A stretch of DNA of 64,000 nt. Origin: Dastarcus helophoroides (taxonomy: Eukaryota; Arthropoda; Insecta; Coleoptera; Bothrideridae). This document shows positions 33,521 to 45,887 of the stretch, in pieces. A program made the translations under genes and the position numbers. The stretch is taken from assembly GCA_028583605.1 (NCBI GenBank), contig CM053329.1:4650001-4714000 (forward strand), in the 5' to 3' direction. The notes beneath the pieces are model-generated. The model had not been told where the DNA came from. It did no database searches and was given only the letters and a program-made list of their open reading frames with translations. Every line of letters begins with the position of its first letter. Position 1 is the first letter of the stretch.

Positions 33521-34205
33521 GTTAGCTGAAAAGTAAGACATACATGCATGAAGTTGTCCAGTTATAGCCGATTACAAGAACTGGCCTGTACTGCGCAAAC
33601 GAAATGACCTTCTTCTGCAGGTAAGCCAGTTGGATATTTCCCTCTATTATCATGCGTATGTTTAGGGTAGTTGAATTCATCAAGTTTATTTTGAGAAGCA
33701 GACGTCTGGAGAGTTATTCTAGTGATATGTCAACGCGAGTTAAATGGCGTGTTGTTATAGAATTTTTAATGATGAAAAAGTGACTCTTACTGAAATCCAT
33801 CATCGAGTTTGTGGTGCTAGGTGTTAGAGCCAATAAACTGTCAACATAATAGTGTTCGTCTGCAGACCTTGCTTGTAACTGCAGAGGCTCTGCGAAACCT
33901 GAGGTTTGAACCAATTCCACCTCTTTCCTCGCGCCCTCTTTGCTCACGCGATCTTGCATTTTCCGATTTCTATTTTATATTTAGAGAAACCTCAAGAGTA
34001 ATCATTTTATCTTGAATAATGTGGTAAAGGAATATGTCAAGTCCTCGATTAGAGAAAATATAACGAACATATTTGGTACAAGTTATGAGAAATGGGTAAG
34101 GCTTACTTACCAGTGACTATATATTTTAAGGTATTTTTTAACCGATCAAACTATTTGTTTCTGTTTGTGTTCTTCAGACATGTATGCATTACTTGCCTAG
34201 CATCC
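33521..34205 (+). mobile_element. Internally deleted mariner with both TIRs
   Basis: The left end GTTAGCTGAAAAGTAAGACA (33521) is mirrored by the right end around ATGCATTACTTGCCTAGC (to 34205), and TA lies outside both ends, as for mariner. At 685 bp it is about half the usual 1.3 kb. The N-terminus is readable from 33727: RVKWRVVIEFLMMKK, then after a -1 shift VTLTEIHHRVCGA, the first helix-turn-helix of mariner transposases. The C-terminus survives as VVKEYVKSSIREN and YEKWVR. The catalytic core is gone. It is related to the relic at 15686 through its left end and an AACGAAATGACCTTC phrase. Confidence 0.7.
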
Positions 34206-35063
34206 TATATTTTTTATGATGAACTCTGTAATATTTGAAGCCATATGTTCCACAATTGATAATTTCTAAGACTTCCTTGAAAATCGTGAATCTTAAAAAC
34301 GAAATGTGACACAAAGATAAGACATACTCCTATCAAATGTTGCAGTAGGAAAATTTAGAGAGAAAGCTTTTAACAAAGCTAAAGAGCAACCCTGAATATA
34401 TAAGATAAGACCTCATAAAGCACCAATTATGTTGGAATTTCATATTTAGAACATAACGATATTAAAAGACTTAATACACTCTAAATCTTATAATAACTTA
34501 AAGCCTAGCTGAGCTCTTCTTTGTTCGCGTAATTTTATTAAGTGTTCAACAAGATGTAAAATAAAAGGCCGAAATGAATGAATCACCTTAAGCGAGGATT
34601 AAGGTCAGAATTATATGAAGAAAAACGCAAATCATTATCGAGAAAAGTTAGAACAGAAAACTTATAGTAATACGAACTTTTCACTTCAAACTTCCCTATA
34701 AATCAAAAGTGGCACAAGACAAAATAAATCTCTCTTTGGTCTCGTATTAAAGCATCCGTAAAGAGGATTCTATTTTTTATTATTTACAAAATACAAAAAG
34801 TTGTCCTTAGAGAAATTCAATGAATAAAGGCTCTTAGAACTTTTTCAGTTCGATTTCTATATATTTAGCTTTTGTTGGTAGACCAATAACATAATAGCTT
34901 TCAATGGCACTTATTAAGCCTGAACAGAATAACAAGTTAAAATATTCATAAAATATAACACTTCTTTTTTTTATATCCCTAGATTCATAAACATGTCTGA
35001 GCGATCCACTATTCATAAACATTCCTCTCTCCGACTAACATATTGATGATTTTCGATTTATAG
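34206..35063. other. No gene recognised
   Basis: AT-rich spacer between the mariner and the pogo relic; the left TIR of the latter was not found here. Confidence 0.45.
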
Positions 35064-36825
35064 AAAACAAGGGATAACAAAACGCACTTTAAAACTGAAA
35101 GTTTAAACCCTGACTCTGATGTGTTTAAGGAGTACATAAACGCACGCCAAGTTTTTTCAATTAAACAAGAAAAAATATTAAAATATTATCTTATAAAAGT
35201 GGCATCTATATTTTATGGTTTAACTCCATTAGATGTACGTGGGCTTGCTTGTGAATGTGCCATTAAATATAATCGAAATATACCTGACAGTTGGCATATA
35301 AATAAATTAGCTGGAAAGGATTGGCTTACCACTTTTCTTAAGAGGAATAGTGAATTGTCTATTAGAAAATCAGAACCGACCAGCTTGGGAAGGGCGACAT
35401 CATTTAATAAAACAAACCTCAGTCTTTTTTATGACAAGCTGGTACAGTTATGGACAAGTATAAATTCCCGGCTTCCAGGATATGGAACCTCGACAAGACT
35501 GGTGTCCCGACACTCCTGAAACCGTGTAAAATAATAGCAGCTAAAGGAAAGCATACTGTTGGTTCTGTAACATCAGGAGAATGTGGCACTAATGCAATTG
35601 TAATTGGGGCCGTATTAGTAATTGGAAATACAATTCCTGCGATGTTTATATTTCCTTGGAAAAAGTTTAAAGACTTTATCGCAAGTGGACCACCTGGATG
35701 TATATATAGGACGCGGTAATGGAACTAGTTAGGTAACTGATGACGAGTTTTTTGATTTTATGCAGCACTTTATTAACCCTGTAAAACCATCACCAGAATC
35801 TCCAGTTTTATTATTGTTAGACAATCATTCGTCACATCTAGCAATTAAAACGGTTGAATTTGCCAAGAAAAATGGAATGGTGATGTTCCTTTTTCCACCT
35901 CATTGTACCCATAGATTACAGCCGTTAGACATCTCTGTTTATGGGCCCTTTAAAAAATATCTTTCATCGGCTCATGATGCCATGTCTTCGCAGTAATCCA
36001 GGCAAGACTATTTCAATTTATAAAATACCAAAATTAGTGGCAGCATCTCTTCCATTGGCAATTACCCCTGTAAATATAATGAGTGGTTTTAAGAAAGCAG
36101 GTATTTACCCTTTTAACAGCAACACTTTTTCTGAAGAAGACTTTATGCCATCATATGTAACTGAACATCCAGAATCACTATCTCAAACACAAGAACTCCC
36201 GGCACCAGAGCCAAATGCTGAGCTTCAATCTTTCGGACTTGAAATAAGAGCACTTTCAGCAAGTGTTGAGGTGAAGGTAGAAACATCTGAGATTTTGTCA
36301 TTGCCCGTTACAGTGTCAGCTATTCTAGAGCCATCAAATGGTAAAGAAAATCAAGAACCAAATTTTGAAATGCCATCTACATTTAAAGAATATATTCCAT
36401 TTTCGTCAGAGTTTGGAGAACATTACCGAAAGCAGGGCCCAGAAAGCAGCGAACCCGAGGGAAAAAAGAGGTTGTGCTGTTTTGACAGACACTTTCAAGA
36501 AAGATGCGCTTGCTTTAGAACAATGTAAAAGAAAAACTAAAACCATCAAGAAGATAGGAAAGTCCAAGTAGAAAGCAATTTTTAAAAGTTTTTCAGAGTC
36601 TGATAAAAAGAATCAGTCTGTCAAGAAAATTAATGAAAAGGTCAATAGAAGAATAAGAAGAAAAATATAAAGAAAACACAACTTCTTTCAGACACCGAAG
36701 AAGATGATTATTTTTGTCCAGAGGAAGAGTGGGTACAGTGCACTAGTTGCCGAGATTGGGCCCACATTAAGTGCATTTCTGGTGTTAGTGCAGTTTATGT
36801 TTGTATGAACTGTGATAGCAACTAA
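35064..36825 (+). pseudogene. Pogo/Tigger-type transposase pseudogene with C-terminal zinc finger
   Basis: Order of parts: a CENP-B-type HTH region (FYGLTPLDVRGLACECAIKY, KLAGKDWLTTFLKRN), then the DDE_1 catalytic domain: IWNLDKTGV (first D, about 35492), IIAAKGKHTVGSVTSGE, VIGAVLVIGNTIPAMFIFP, LLLLDNHSSHLAIKTVE (second D, 35820), FPPHCTHRLQPLDISVYG (third D, 35928). The last two D residues are 36 apart, the DD35D spacing of this group. ITPVNIMSGFKKAGIYPFN follows, then a Ser/Glu-rich tail. The end (36735-36822) is a PHD-like finger, WVQCTSCRDWAHIKC and VCMNC. The N-terminal psq HTH is missing. Frameshifts lie near 35450, 35720, 35990 and after 36500, so it cannot encode the protein, but the catalytic residues persist. 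Similar domesticated-looking transposases are common in insects. Confidence 0.88.
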
Positions 36826-37183
36826 ACTGATTAAATTATTTTTTTTTAATTAGAAGTTTATTTAAGGTTGTTTTTGTCTCTATGAAGAATCTCAGAAGTT
36901 TTATTATGTTTTTGTTCCTATGTTTCATATGTTTTAATGTGCAAAGGTTTATATAACTCTTTGGCTCAAGTGACCCCGTTGGGTGGTTCAATAGACCCCG
37001 CCTGTGGGGTCAAATGAGCGATATGACTTTTTTCACTATAAGGTAAATTTAGTATAGTTAACAACGGATTTGCCAAAGGTTTTTTAATTTCAATATGCGG
37101 ACAAATAAATAAACGACTGATTTAAGAATAACTCTTTTCTTATTTTTTCTTTAAACGGACCTTACGCTGATTTGAACAAAATC

Positions 37184-37210
37184 CGGATCAAGTGACCCCG
37201 CTCTGCCCTA
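37184..37210 (+). repeat. Right terminal repeat of the pogo-type element
   Basis: CGGATCAAGTGACCCCGCT followed by CTGCCCTA ends at a TA, the target site of pogo. A related TCAAGTGACCCCG phrase lies at 36966 inside the 3' untranslated part. The left TIR is missing, so the element is 5'-truncated. Confidence 0.6.
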
Positions 37211-38279
37211 ATACCTCTACTGTGTTCGCGCATGTAAGTTTATGTTGTGTTTCTATTAGAAATATGACATATTTGCAATAACACTAAAAAACTTAATTTC
37301 TTGGAAGCCATAAAAATTCACAAATATTTATAATCTAGTCAATTTACACTTATGAACGGGCAGCTTGATCTTCTGAACATACCTCTAATTAAAGCTTTGG
37401 ACGAGAATTCGGATTAGACGGAATATTGTGGGAGTGTGTAATCCATGGAGCTTGTTAGCACAACAATGGCTAAATAAATTGCTAGTATAACCGCCGATAA
37501 TGCAGTAATGCGAAACCTGGTCCGGTGTTAGCAAATATTTATCTGAAAAATTGTGGAATTTTTAATATCTGTTGGTTTTTAATCATTAATAAAGTTTAAT
37601 AGTTAGGAATACTAAAGAATTCGACGAAGTAAGTAATTTTTGAATAAATTCACGAATATACTCTTATTTATATTAGAAACTAATTTTGGACTCGTGCTAT
37701 TCCCTCTTATTTTTAGGATACTGTCGGTTCTTCCATAAAATTTAAACACACCCCCCCTTTGTTTTAGGAATATTAATTTCATCCCCCACTGATGCTTTTT
37801 TGCTTTTCTGCACCAATAAATTTTAAGCATGAATTATCGAATTTTTGAACATGAAGAGATACCATGGTTTATTTTGCCCAAAAAATTCAGTACTTTACTC
37901 ATCATCATGATAAGAAATTGATTGCAGAAAAAACCAGCATTTCTTTTGGCAGTCTGTCTAACTCAAATTGTCTAATTCTTAGCAGTTTCTTTATACTGTC
38001 CCATTATTTAGTTGTCACTTGTTTTCAGAAGTTTTCATCACTTTTACATGTTATGAGGTCTTTTTTAACAGTAATTATATTTTCTCATTATTTACCACTG
38101 AAACCTTTCGGACTTATCATTAAAATTATTTAAAAAAATTACTAAAATAACCATCTAATTCCTTAATTATATGTGTAATTCCATTTTGTCGTAGTATATA
38201 GTTGTTGGGACTCGTATATCACTAAATAAGATCTATGAAGAAGTAATATTGAGTGATCAATTATCCTGTTGTGGAGTTT
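37211..38279. other. No gene recognised
   Basis: AT-rich. An 89-codon open frame at 37864-38133 is hydrophobic and unlike any family I know. CGGATTAGACGGAAT near 37411 resembles the pogo-like phrases at 24.2 kb. Confidence 0.4.
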
Positions 38280-38420
38280 CAATTAAATGTTCTGTAATAA
38301 ACGTGCTCAAATTCGAAAATCTTTACAACCACTGCTATACACCGGTTTCGGCCTTCCTCGGCCTCATCAGTACGGACGGTCGTTGTATTGACTTCCAACT
38401 TTTTATCTGTCAGCCAGGTT
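38280..38420 (-). repeat. Repeat copy carrying a hammerhead-like motif (copy 1)
   Basis: CAATTAAATGTTCTGTAAT near 38280 and the motif block at 38345-38370 recur in the same order and spacing at 53573-53677. The unit is about 140 bp. It may belong to a Penelope-type or short retroelement family, whose members often carry such motifs. Confidence 0.6.
38345..38370 (-). ncRNA. Hammerhead-ribozyme-like core (copy 1)
   Basis: On the minus strand the sequence is CTGATGA, GGCC, a six-base loop GAGGAA, GGCC, GAAAC. That is the complete invariant core (CUGANGA and GAAA) around a perfect 4-bp stem II. Candidate stem I and stem III sequences next to the core pair only weakly, and the position of the cleavage triplet is uncertain (a GUC lies about 20 nt upstream). 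The core is therefore convincing in form, but activity is not shown. Confidence 0.55.
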
Positions 38421-38469
38421 ACTTCTATGCTTTAAATTTCTTATTTGTCCGAGAGAATAGAATAGAAAT

Positions 38470-38720
38470 TTAGGTGTTAAAAGTGAAAATTAAACATATT
38501 TTTTAGACTTTTATAAGTCAAAAATTAAACGTTTTTTTAGGAAAAAGGTGAATATTTGAAGGAAATATTAAAATTAAAAAAAAAACTTAAAATTTAGAGA
38601 AAAAAATTGGTAAAATCCAAATTCTCGAGGTTGCCGTTTGACAAAAATGGAATTTGTCAGATTATTTTTTTTAGAAAAAAGTTTAAATTTCGGTACAAAA
38701 CTTAACATTTTCAGAAAAAC
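38470..38720. repeat. A-rich low-complexity patch
   Basis: Phrases such as GAAAAAGGTGAATATTTG and AAAACTTAAAATTTAGAG resemble the 28370-31100 tract. It directly follows the hammerhead-like repeat. Confidence 0.4.
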
Positions 38721-41700
38721 TCAAAAGCATGGTATCTCACCATAACAGTTCTGAAACTCTTCTGGAGTTATGATGGATTAAAACAGACAATAAATGATGA
38801 ATGCAGAAGAGCAGTAGCTTTAGCTGTCTTGTGAGTCCACGCTGAAAAGTTCGTTTCAAAAGAATTACAACGTATTATCTGGTTTTGTCATTACCAAAGA
38901 CAAAAACGAGAAAAATCTACAAATTGAAATTTTTAAAAGTGGATATTCTTGTACACGAGTGTACAAGTGTACAATGTGTACTATTTGCATGTCGACAAAG
39001 TATCAAACGTACAATAAAATTTAGTTTTAACATTTTGTAAGACATCTGGAGGTATTTATCATATTTTTTGCTTAGGGTGTTAGACATGTAGCGACATAAT
39101 ATAATAAAAATATCTTTTTCTCATATGCCAAGAAATTTATAAATACCTTTAGATGTTTTTTATTTAGATATAATCCACTTGCAAAGGATAATCCTGATAC
39201 GCCCTTAAAGATCTGTGAGTAAGAGGAGTAAATGAAGATAGACTGCGGTGAACTATTTCTTTAAACGAGGATAAGTTGTAATTATCATCGAAAATTGTAT
39301 TGTATTAGGATGGACAGCAGAGGAATTTGCTGACATCGATTGTTTTGAATGTTTTAAAAATTTTGCTTTTGGGGGATCAGAATAGCTATTGCGAAATTCT
39401 CCCATGAAAGTGATTATAAAAAAGCTGCAATTCACCAATCATTAGCAGGGGTTCTAGTGCCTGGAGAGACACTGTCAAAATATTATCATCATTCAATTCA
39501 AAACAGCCAATGTGTATTTTGAACTTAACCCCAAACACGTGAAGAATACTCCAGTGTTGGTGTAACTGGGACTTTATAGAAAGTAAGTAGCTTATGTTAT
39601 GATGATATTTAAAAACGTTAGAAAGTATATTTAATTATTTATTTTTTTATTTTTGTTTTTCATAATAACAAAACAGTCAGTGTCTTTTTATCGAGGGGTC
39701 ACAAGAGATACCGTTTCATTAAAAGAAACTGGGAGATGCAAAAGCCGTTCTATAATTTAGGAAAATTTAACCAAAAATTGACCTATTTTAGAAATTTTGC
39801 AGGAAACATATCGGTTTTATTGAATTTAGTATTATCGTAATTAAAATTAAACGATATATTTAATTTAATATTTAGTTAAGTAGTAAATAGCATTATGAGG
39901 TGAAGTAAATAAAAGTCAATTTCCTAAGGGTCTCCAGGCCGACTTCGAAAGATCAAAATCTAATTGTAATATTTTATCAATTTATGCCATCAAACGATGG
40001 TCGATCAATAATTTAATTATACAAATACCCTTCAGTTTTAATGTGTTAACGCAGATATCCAATATAGCTAAGGAATCTTGGCTCCCCCTTTAACATCTTA
40101 TAAAATTCAAATGAAATTTTCTTGAAAACCGAATTATATTATTTCCCTTATACGCCAAACCAGATTTAATATTCTACAGGGAGAAATCTTAGGCAATCTT
40201 GTTGGTAGCCTTTAAAAATATGCAGAAAATAACATCCTCCTTGTACTCCTAAGGGATTGGAAAGTCCTTTTAAAACCCATTGTGTATTTTTAAAATGAAA
40301 AACTGTATTCCGGAGCGCGTGGAAATAAATTTTTGTAAAGAGTAGCGAAAGGAACTGCAGTCATGGATATTATTTAGGGCGAAGAATTTAAAATTCATTG
40401 CTATTAATTCTTTACTCTCTGTTTCATGAACTTGTTTTGTTTTCGCTTCCCTCGTAATAAAGAGAATCTGGATGGAACATTTCCCTTTGAGGGTTTTCCA
40501 ATATAGGTCGTAATAACCAGATTTTATCTAGGGAGATAACCTTTTCATATCTGCCGAAGATAATTTTAGCTTCAATATAAATTCTGCAAGCGATTGATAA
40601 GTCACACTTTTCTCAAAAGCAACATAACTAGAAATTACTTGATATGGCTGTCCAATTGGTAAATATCAATCTTTCAGGTTTTGACGAAGTCAATTAATCA
40701 GAAAAATAAATCCCCGTCTCAATTGTTTAGCATTCAAAGAAGTGTTGTTTAAATTTTTCAGCTATTTCGTTATTTTTAACGTCTTCAGGTTGGCCTATAT
40801 TATAGTTATTGCAAAGTATATTTATTTATTCAGGATATATTGAGTAGAAGATTATTAATAAACGTTTAAATTGACTAGCGAGTATAGCGTATTTGTAAAC
40901 AGCATAAGCCCAAAGCTATGCAGCACATTGAAATCTGCCAACAATGAACTGAATTCATACAAATTACATGAAAAGGCAAAATTAATCTCTCCTATCACAA
41001 TGTGCTGAAGCTGAAATCTACAAAGTTAACTAAACATTGGAAATGAAAATGAAATCGCGTTACGATTTAGCGAATAAATAGGAAATGGTTAAATAATAAT
41101 GTTGCCATTTAACTTCGATATTATCTCACATAGCTTAAATTACATCAAAGCTAGATCCGCTAACATATTAATAGTAAGGATTTAGAATATATCGATATTC
41201 ACTTGGAAGTGAACAATAAAATCGAGACTGTGTCTCACTCAGCATATCAAGTGGAAAACATCTATCAAGCTTACGTATTAATCTCACTCAGTGAAGAAGC
41301 TTGGTTTCAGACGATTTTTTTAAGTTTCCAACTTTTTTAGTCAAATCATTATTGCTGAAAGTAATATCAATTCGATAATATTTGGTTCAAATAGACGAAG
41401 CGGATTACTTGAAAAAAGCGTACATTGGAATTGGTTACGCACTAGTTTTACTTTAAAATTTAAAGCGTATCTTCATGTGGCGGGAAATTAAACTCGGTTA
41501 TACAAATGAATTAAACAAACAGAAATGTTCATAAAACTTTTTAACTAAATAAGTTCAAACCAACAAAATAGGTTCAAGATTGAATCGTAAAATGTCTTGA
41601 AGAAAAAAAAAAATATAATATATAACTTCATTAGGTATAAGAAATGTTTCAGGTTTAGTAACATTTCTAATCTAGAATAACAGTAAATTTTGTAAATATA

Positions 41701-42685
41701 ACCAATATTCTATATATTCATTTCATACTACCGCATTTCCATATTTTTCAGCAGATTTTAAATAGTGACGTGAAAAAATAACAACCTACCGTCAGCACTT
41801 CTATGTTTTATTACTCATTTATTTATTGTTATATGCAGGGCGTTTTAATTAAAACTATTCAGTCTAAATAACTTTTTAGATCATCATTTTTACGAAAAAT
41901 GCGAAAACGCGTCAATAAATATATACAGTAGGACATATTTCATTGAGGGTGACTGCCATCTCTGCTTCCCGTCCTTTTTTTGTTCAAATAGCACACCCTA
42001 TATTTTCCTAGAGTTGGATTCTTCGTGACGAGTAGATTTCAAAAATGCACAATACCTGGGGTCTAGAGAGAACAGTTGGGGAGTTATGGATAACTGCATT
42101 TCAAAATGCTAGTAGCAAAGGGAGCGTAGCATTAACCAAGTAACACATTTGTTGCTAATTGATTATATTCTTTCAAAGGTTTGCAGTATCCAAGAGTACA
42201 TTGGAATTATGCAACAGCTGCGACTACACTTCTTAATTCTGCTCCACCTAGAAAAAACGCAACACCGAAAAGTACGCAACACAATTGAAAAGAATTGACC
42301 AAAAATTTTTAAAAATAGTGGGTCTGCGGTTAATAAAGTGCACAAACTAGAAAGAGTAGTCTTCATCGAAACTACGAAAGTGGCCGTGTTAGGGTTAGTT
42401 GCTTTCGTGATGTTTCAAAATGATAAATCACATTTAAGTCTGTACGTGAATATCTAAGCAATATGTAGCATGCAAAGTAGGTACATTATATATTATATAG
42501 CACACGGTGGCTGGTGAGGGCAAATTTTTGGCGTCTTAAAGTTGAAACAGTTCGGCTAAGGGAACATACTCTAATAGAAAATGCTGGTCCTCTACGTTGG
42601 GGGCTGGCTAGCTACATGTCTCTTATAAAAATTTTCTTGAAGCTAGATATTCTAACGACTGTCTCGGAACTACGGACAAATTAAA
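38721..42685. other. No gene recognised in about 4 kb
   Basis: AT-rich sequence. Near 39350-39523 one plus frame is open for about 53 codons (AIAKFSHESDYKKAAIHQ, LAGVLVPGETLSKYYHH) behind a possible acceptor AG, but it is unassigned. At 41836-42000 a block between GCAGGGCGTTTTAATT and ACACCCTATATTTTCC looks like a short fragment of the ACAGGGTG-type elements. The part from 42040 to 42690 may be the 5' region of the following LINE. Confidence 0.4.
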
Positions 42686-42689
42686 TGGT

Positions 42690-43255
42690 AAACGACAAAG
42701 ACTACAAAAATGGTTAATGCACATTGGCGTCTGAAACGTACAGGGAATAAACAATAAAAAAACATAAGTTATCCAAGAAACATCTAATCTAAAATTGGAT
42801 ATTAGTTTTGAGAAAAACCAAAAAGAAAAGCACCTATAGCGAAATATTAAACGACCATGTACACATTTACAATGGTGTCCCCAAATATGAAAGAGCATGG
42901 AGAGAAATTTCGGTTCTAATACATAAAAAAAATTCAAAATACAAGAATTCAAAAAATGACTGACTTTGAAGGTTGTAGATGAAAATATGATACGAGTAAA
43001 TATAAATATAAACCACAAACTTGTGACAATTTTAGGAATATATGCAATGTCTGTCTTTTTTTGAAAAACTTAACTATTAGATTATGAAAATGGAAAATAC
43101 AAGATGAACTCATTCTCCTAGGGGATTTAAATGCCATTGTTGGAAGAAAACAGCATGACAAACTGATAGGTCCCTAAAGAGAAATAACTAAAAATGATAA
43201 CTGACAAAGAAAAATAGAAATTTGCGTAAATAATAATTTAAAAATAGTTATTGAC
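42690..43255 (+). pseudogene. LINE fragment: AP-endonuclease-like domain
   Basis: Across two or three frames the sequence reads NVQGINNKK, VIQETSNLKLDI, then HIYNGVPKYERAWREISVLI, then LVTILGIYA, then DELILLGDLNAIVGRKQHDK and RKIEICVNNNLKIVI. This is the order of the exonuclease-endonuclease-phosphatase domain of non-LTR retrotransposons; GDLNAIVG corresponds to the GDFNA motif with the catalytic D and N. Several stops and shifts are present. The catalytic end of the domain and the start of the reverse transcriptase are cut off at 43270, where a palindromic element begins. The same LINE probably resumes at 45888. Similar sequences are often annotated in insects as craniofacial development protein 2-like. 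Confidence 0.8.
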
Positions 43256-43269
43256 GATATTTGTTTATA

Positions 43270-45069
43270 CAGGGTGAGTCATTAGTAGGGTAAAGCTCTG
43301 TAGCATCGTTTACAGAAATATTTTTAGTACGAAGGTACATTAGCACAAGGCACACATCCTAACATTATTTTTTATTATACAGGATGAACATATACAGAGT
43401 GGTACACTAAAGTTGCCCTTTTTTAAAAGGAACACCCTATATATTTTTACATATTTAAATCTCTTATAAAATGATATCAAATAATAGGGGTCTGCAGTTA
43501 ACAGTTTTTGAGATATTTAGAAAAATCATGAAAATTAAGTCTAAATAGCAAGCTCGCTTGAAAGGCGGGAAACAACCAAATAATTTTATTTTTCGTGCAG
43601 ATGATTTTAGAACATTCTTTTCTTAAAAATGGATGTAATCTTATTTAAATAACATTTGCAGTTATACAGGGTGATTAGCAAATGCAAAATGACATTTCTC
43701 TCAAAAAATTTAAATGCCACATCCTGTATATTATTTTTCATTTCTGTTAACTAACAGCAAAGCTTTACTTTGATGTAAACATATGTGCGCTAATTCTTAT
43801 AATTCGAGAGATATTTAATTTCATATTAAAAAATTTTAAATTCTCTAGATTTATTTGAGTAAAATGCGCTTATTCCCATATATTTCAGACCCAAACAAAA
43901 ATAATGTTTTTAAAATGCACCAATTTAATTCATTGTTCTAATTTTAATGATATAAATTACATATTTTCAAAAATACGAACTCCCAATTAGGAAAGATATT
44001 GGTTTAGATGCTGCTTGTCATCTATACCTAAATTCTATGCATCTGTGCTCTATGTTCTCTGCACAGCTCACATTATTTAAGCAAATAAGGGTAAAACTAC
44101 TGCATGGTATAACATTCATTCACTCTAGTCAATTTTACGTTTGTTTTGGTGAAGAAAATTAACAAAACACACCCATTTTCCACAAAGAGGATAAAAAATA
44201 TTAATAAATATATTTTATGCAGCATATTTTTAAAAAGAAGGTAACTTAAACCTGCATTGTGGCCAAATCAAGCTAAAGTATACTAATAACAGTTGTATAT
44301 TTTACCTTAGATTGGTGAGATCGCGGTTGGGAAGAGGCATGACAAATTTTTCGTTTTATAAACTTTTTTCGAAATGATGCGGTAAAAAGTGTATTTATTA
44401 GGGTTTCTCATTACCGTTAAGAAAAAAATTTCCAAGAATTTTAATCAAAGATCCATTTTAAATATTCAAATGTCGACAATTTTTATTTTTGAAATTTAAA
44501 ATTAGATAACTCTCAAACTGTAAGAGCTGGACCCATAATTTCTGACATTAAATCAAAGGTTATTTGTTGTTTAACAAAAATAAAAAATAATATACAGGGT
44601 GTGTCATTTTAATTTTTTAAGAAAATATAATTTTGCTTTTGGTAACCACCCTGTATAATATCAAATACTGTTTAAAAAAAATTACATTAGTTTGCAAGAA
44701 AAAGATGCACTGTAATTATTTGCACAAAAAATAAATTGATTTGATTGTTTCTGGTCTTTCTGATTCAAAATCAGACTCAAATTTAATGATTTTTCTAAAT
44801 GTCTCAAAAACTATTAATCGTAGACTCCTATTGTTTGATATCGTATTAATCGGCATTTTGTATAGCATTCAAATATGTAAAAATATATAGGGTGTTCTAT
44901 TTAACAAAGGGAAACTTTAGTGCACCACCTTGTATATATTCATCCTGTATAGTAAACAATAATTTTAGAATGCGTGCCTCGTAGTAATGAACCTTTGTAC
45001 TAAAAAGATTTTTGTTATCCAAATAATTTTAGGAGCTACAGGGCTTTACCCTACTAGTGACACACCCCA
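43270..45069. mobile_element. 1.8 kb inverted-repeat element with about 500-bp arms
   Basis: It begins ACAGGGTGAGTCATTAGTAG (43270) and ends CTACTAGTGACACACCCC (about 45069). Mirrored phrases run inwards for roughly 500 bp: GTAGGGTAAAGCTCTGTAGC, ATACAGGATGAACATATACA, TTTTTGAGATATTTAGAAAA and a second ATACAGGGTG (43671) with partner CACCCTGTAT at 44650. The presence of the ACAGGGTG motif both at the ends and within each arm suggests an element built from two nested copies. There is no coding sequence. Confidence 0.75.
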
Positions 45070-45853
45070 TATTTTTTCTTTATTTATACAAATAACCTTT
45101 TCAAATTTGCTACACCTGATGTACTTATGAAATGTCAAATTTTGTCATAAAAATGACATTCCTGCTACACCACTTTCTCTAAAACTGATTTCAACTTTTG
45201 ATTTTTTAATGGAACAACCTGCATGTTATTACATTTTTGGAATCTGCACAATTTTTTGAATACAATACACCTAAAATAAGTGAATTTTAAAAGATCGAAC
45301 ATTTTTTTGCTTCTATTTTATTTTTCAACCTAGAAGCCTATGACTCATTTTAATTAATTTTAATGGACCACATTAATGCTATAAAAATCAAATCACAAGT
45401 TCGTTTTTGTTGTGAAATCAATAAACTGAAGTTACAATCAAAAGAATTCTAAATAATCGGTTTCAATTTATTTGAAGATTTATTCAATAAGAGAACAAGA
45501 TAGCTGTGGAAAACAAATTGAAAAAAAATGACCCTTCCTAAGTTTTTCCAGTGATTTCGTCTGTTAAACTTAATTAGGATGAATCATGACCTTCTAGGTT
45601 GAAAAATAAAATGGTATAAAAAAATTTGTCGGTCGTTTAAAAATCGCTTATTTCACATTTATTGTATTCAGAAAATTATGCAGATTTCACAAATGTAATA
45701 ATATGAAGGTGTTCTGTTGAAATATCAAAAGCTGGTATCAGTTTTAGCGAAAATGACAGCAGTTTTTATGTCAAAATTTGGCATTTCATACGTACATCAA
45801 GTGTAGCAAGTTTAAAAATTGTATCTTTGTAAGTTCAAAAAAATAAGGGGTGT
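45062..45853. mobile_element. 0.8 kb inverted-repeat element abutting the previous one
   Basis: The left arm (ACACCCCATATTTTTTC at 45062; TTGCTACACCTGATGTACTT at 45098) is mirrored by AAGTGTAGCAAG and GGGGTGT ending near 45853. Pairing continues to TTTTATTTTTCAACCTAGAA (45322) against TTCTAGGTTGAAAAATAAAA (45593). Arms are about 330 bp, the loop about 180 bp. It shares its ACACCCC end with the neighbour, so the two insertions overlap by a few bases or one landed in the other's end. A partial copy lies at 53180-53330. Confidence 0.75.
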
Positions 45854-45887
45854 ACAACGATCCTGTTACACCCAATATACCTTACAG

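Noticed and set aside
42623..43018. 131-codon open frame on the minus strand
   Set aside because: It is the antisense of the LINE endonuclease relic; its hydrophobic composition comes from A/T runs.
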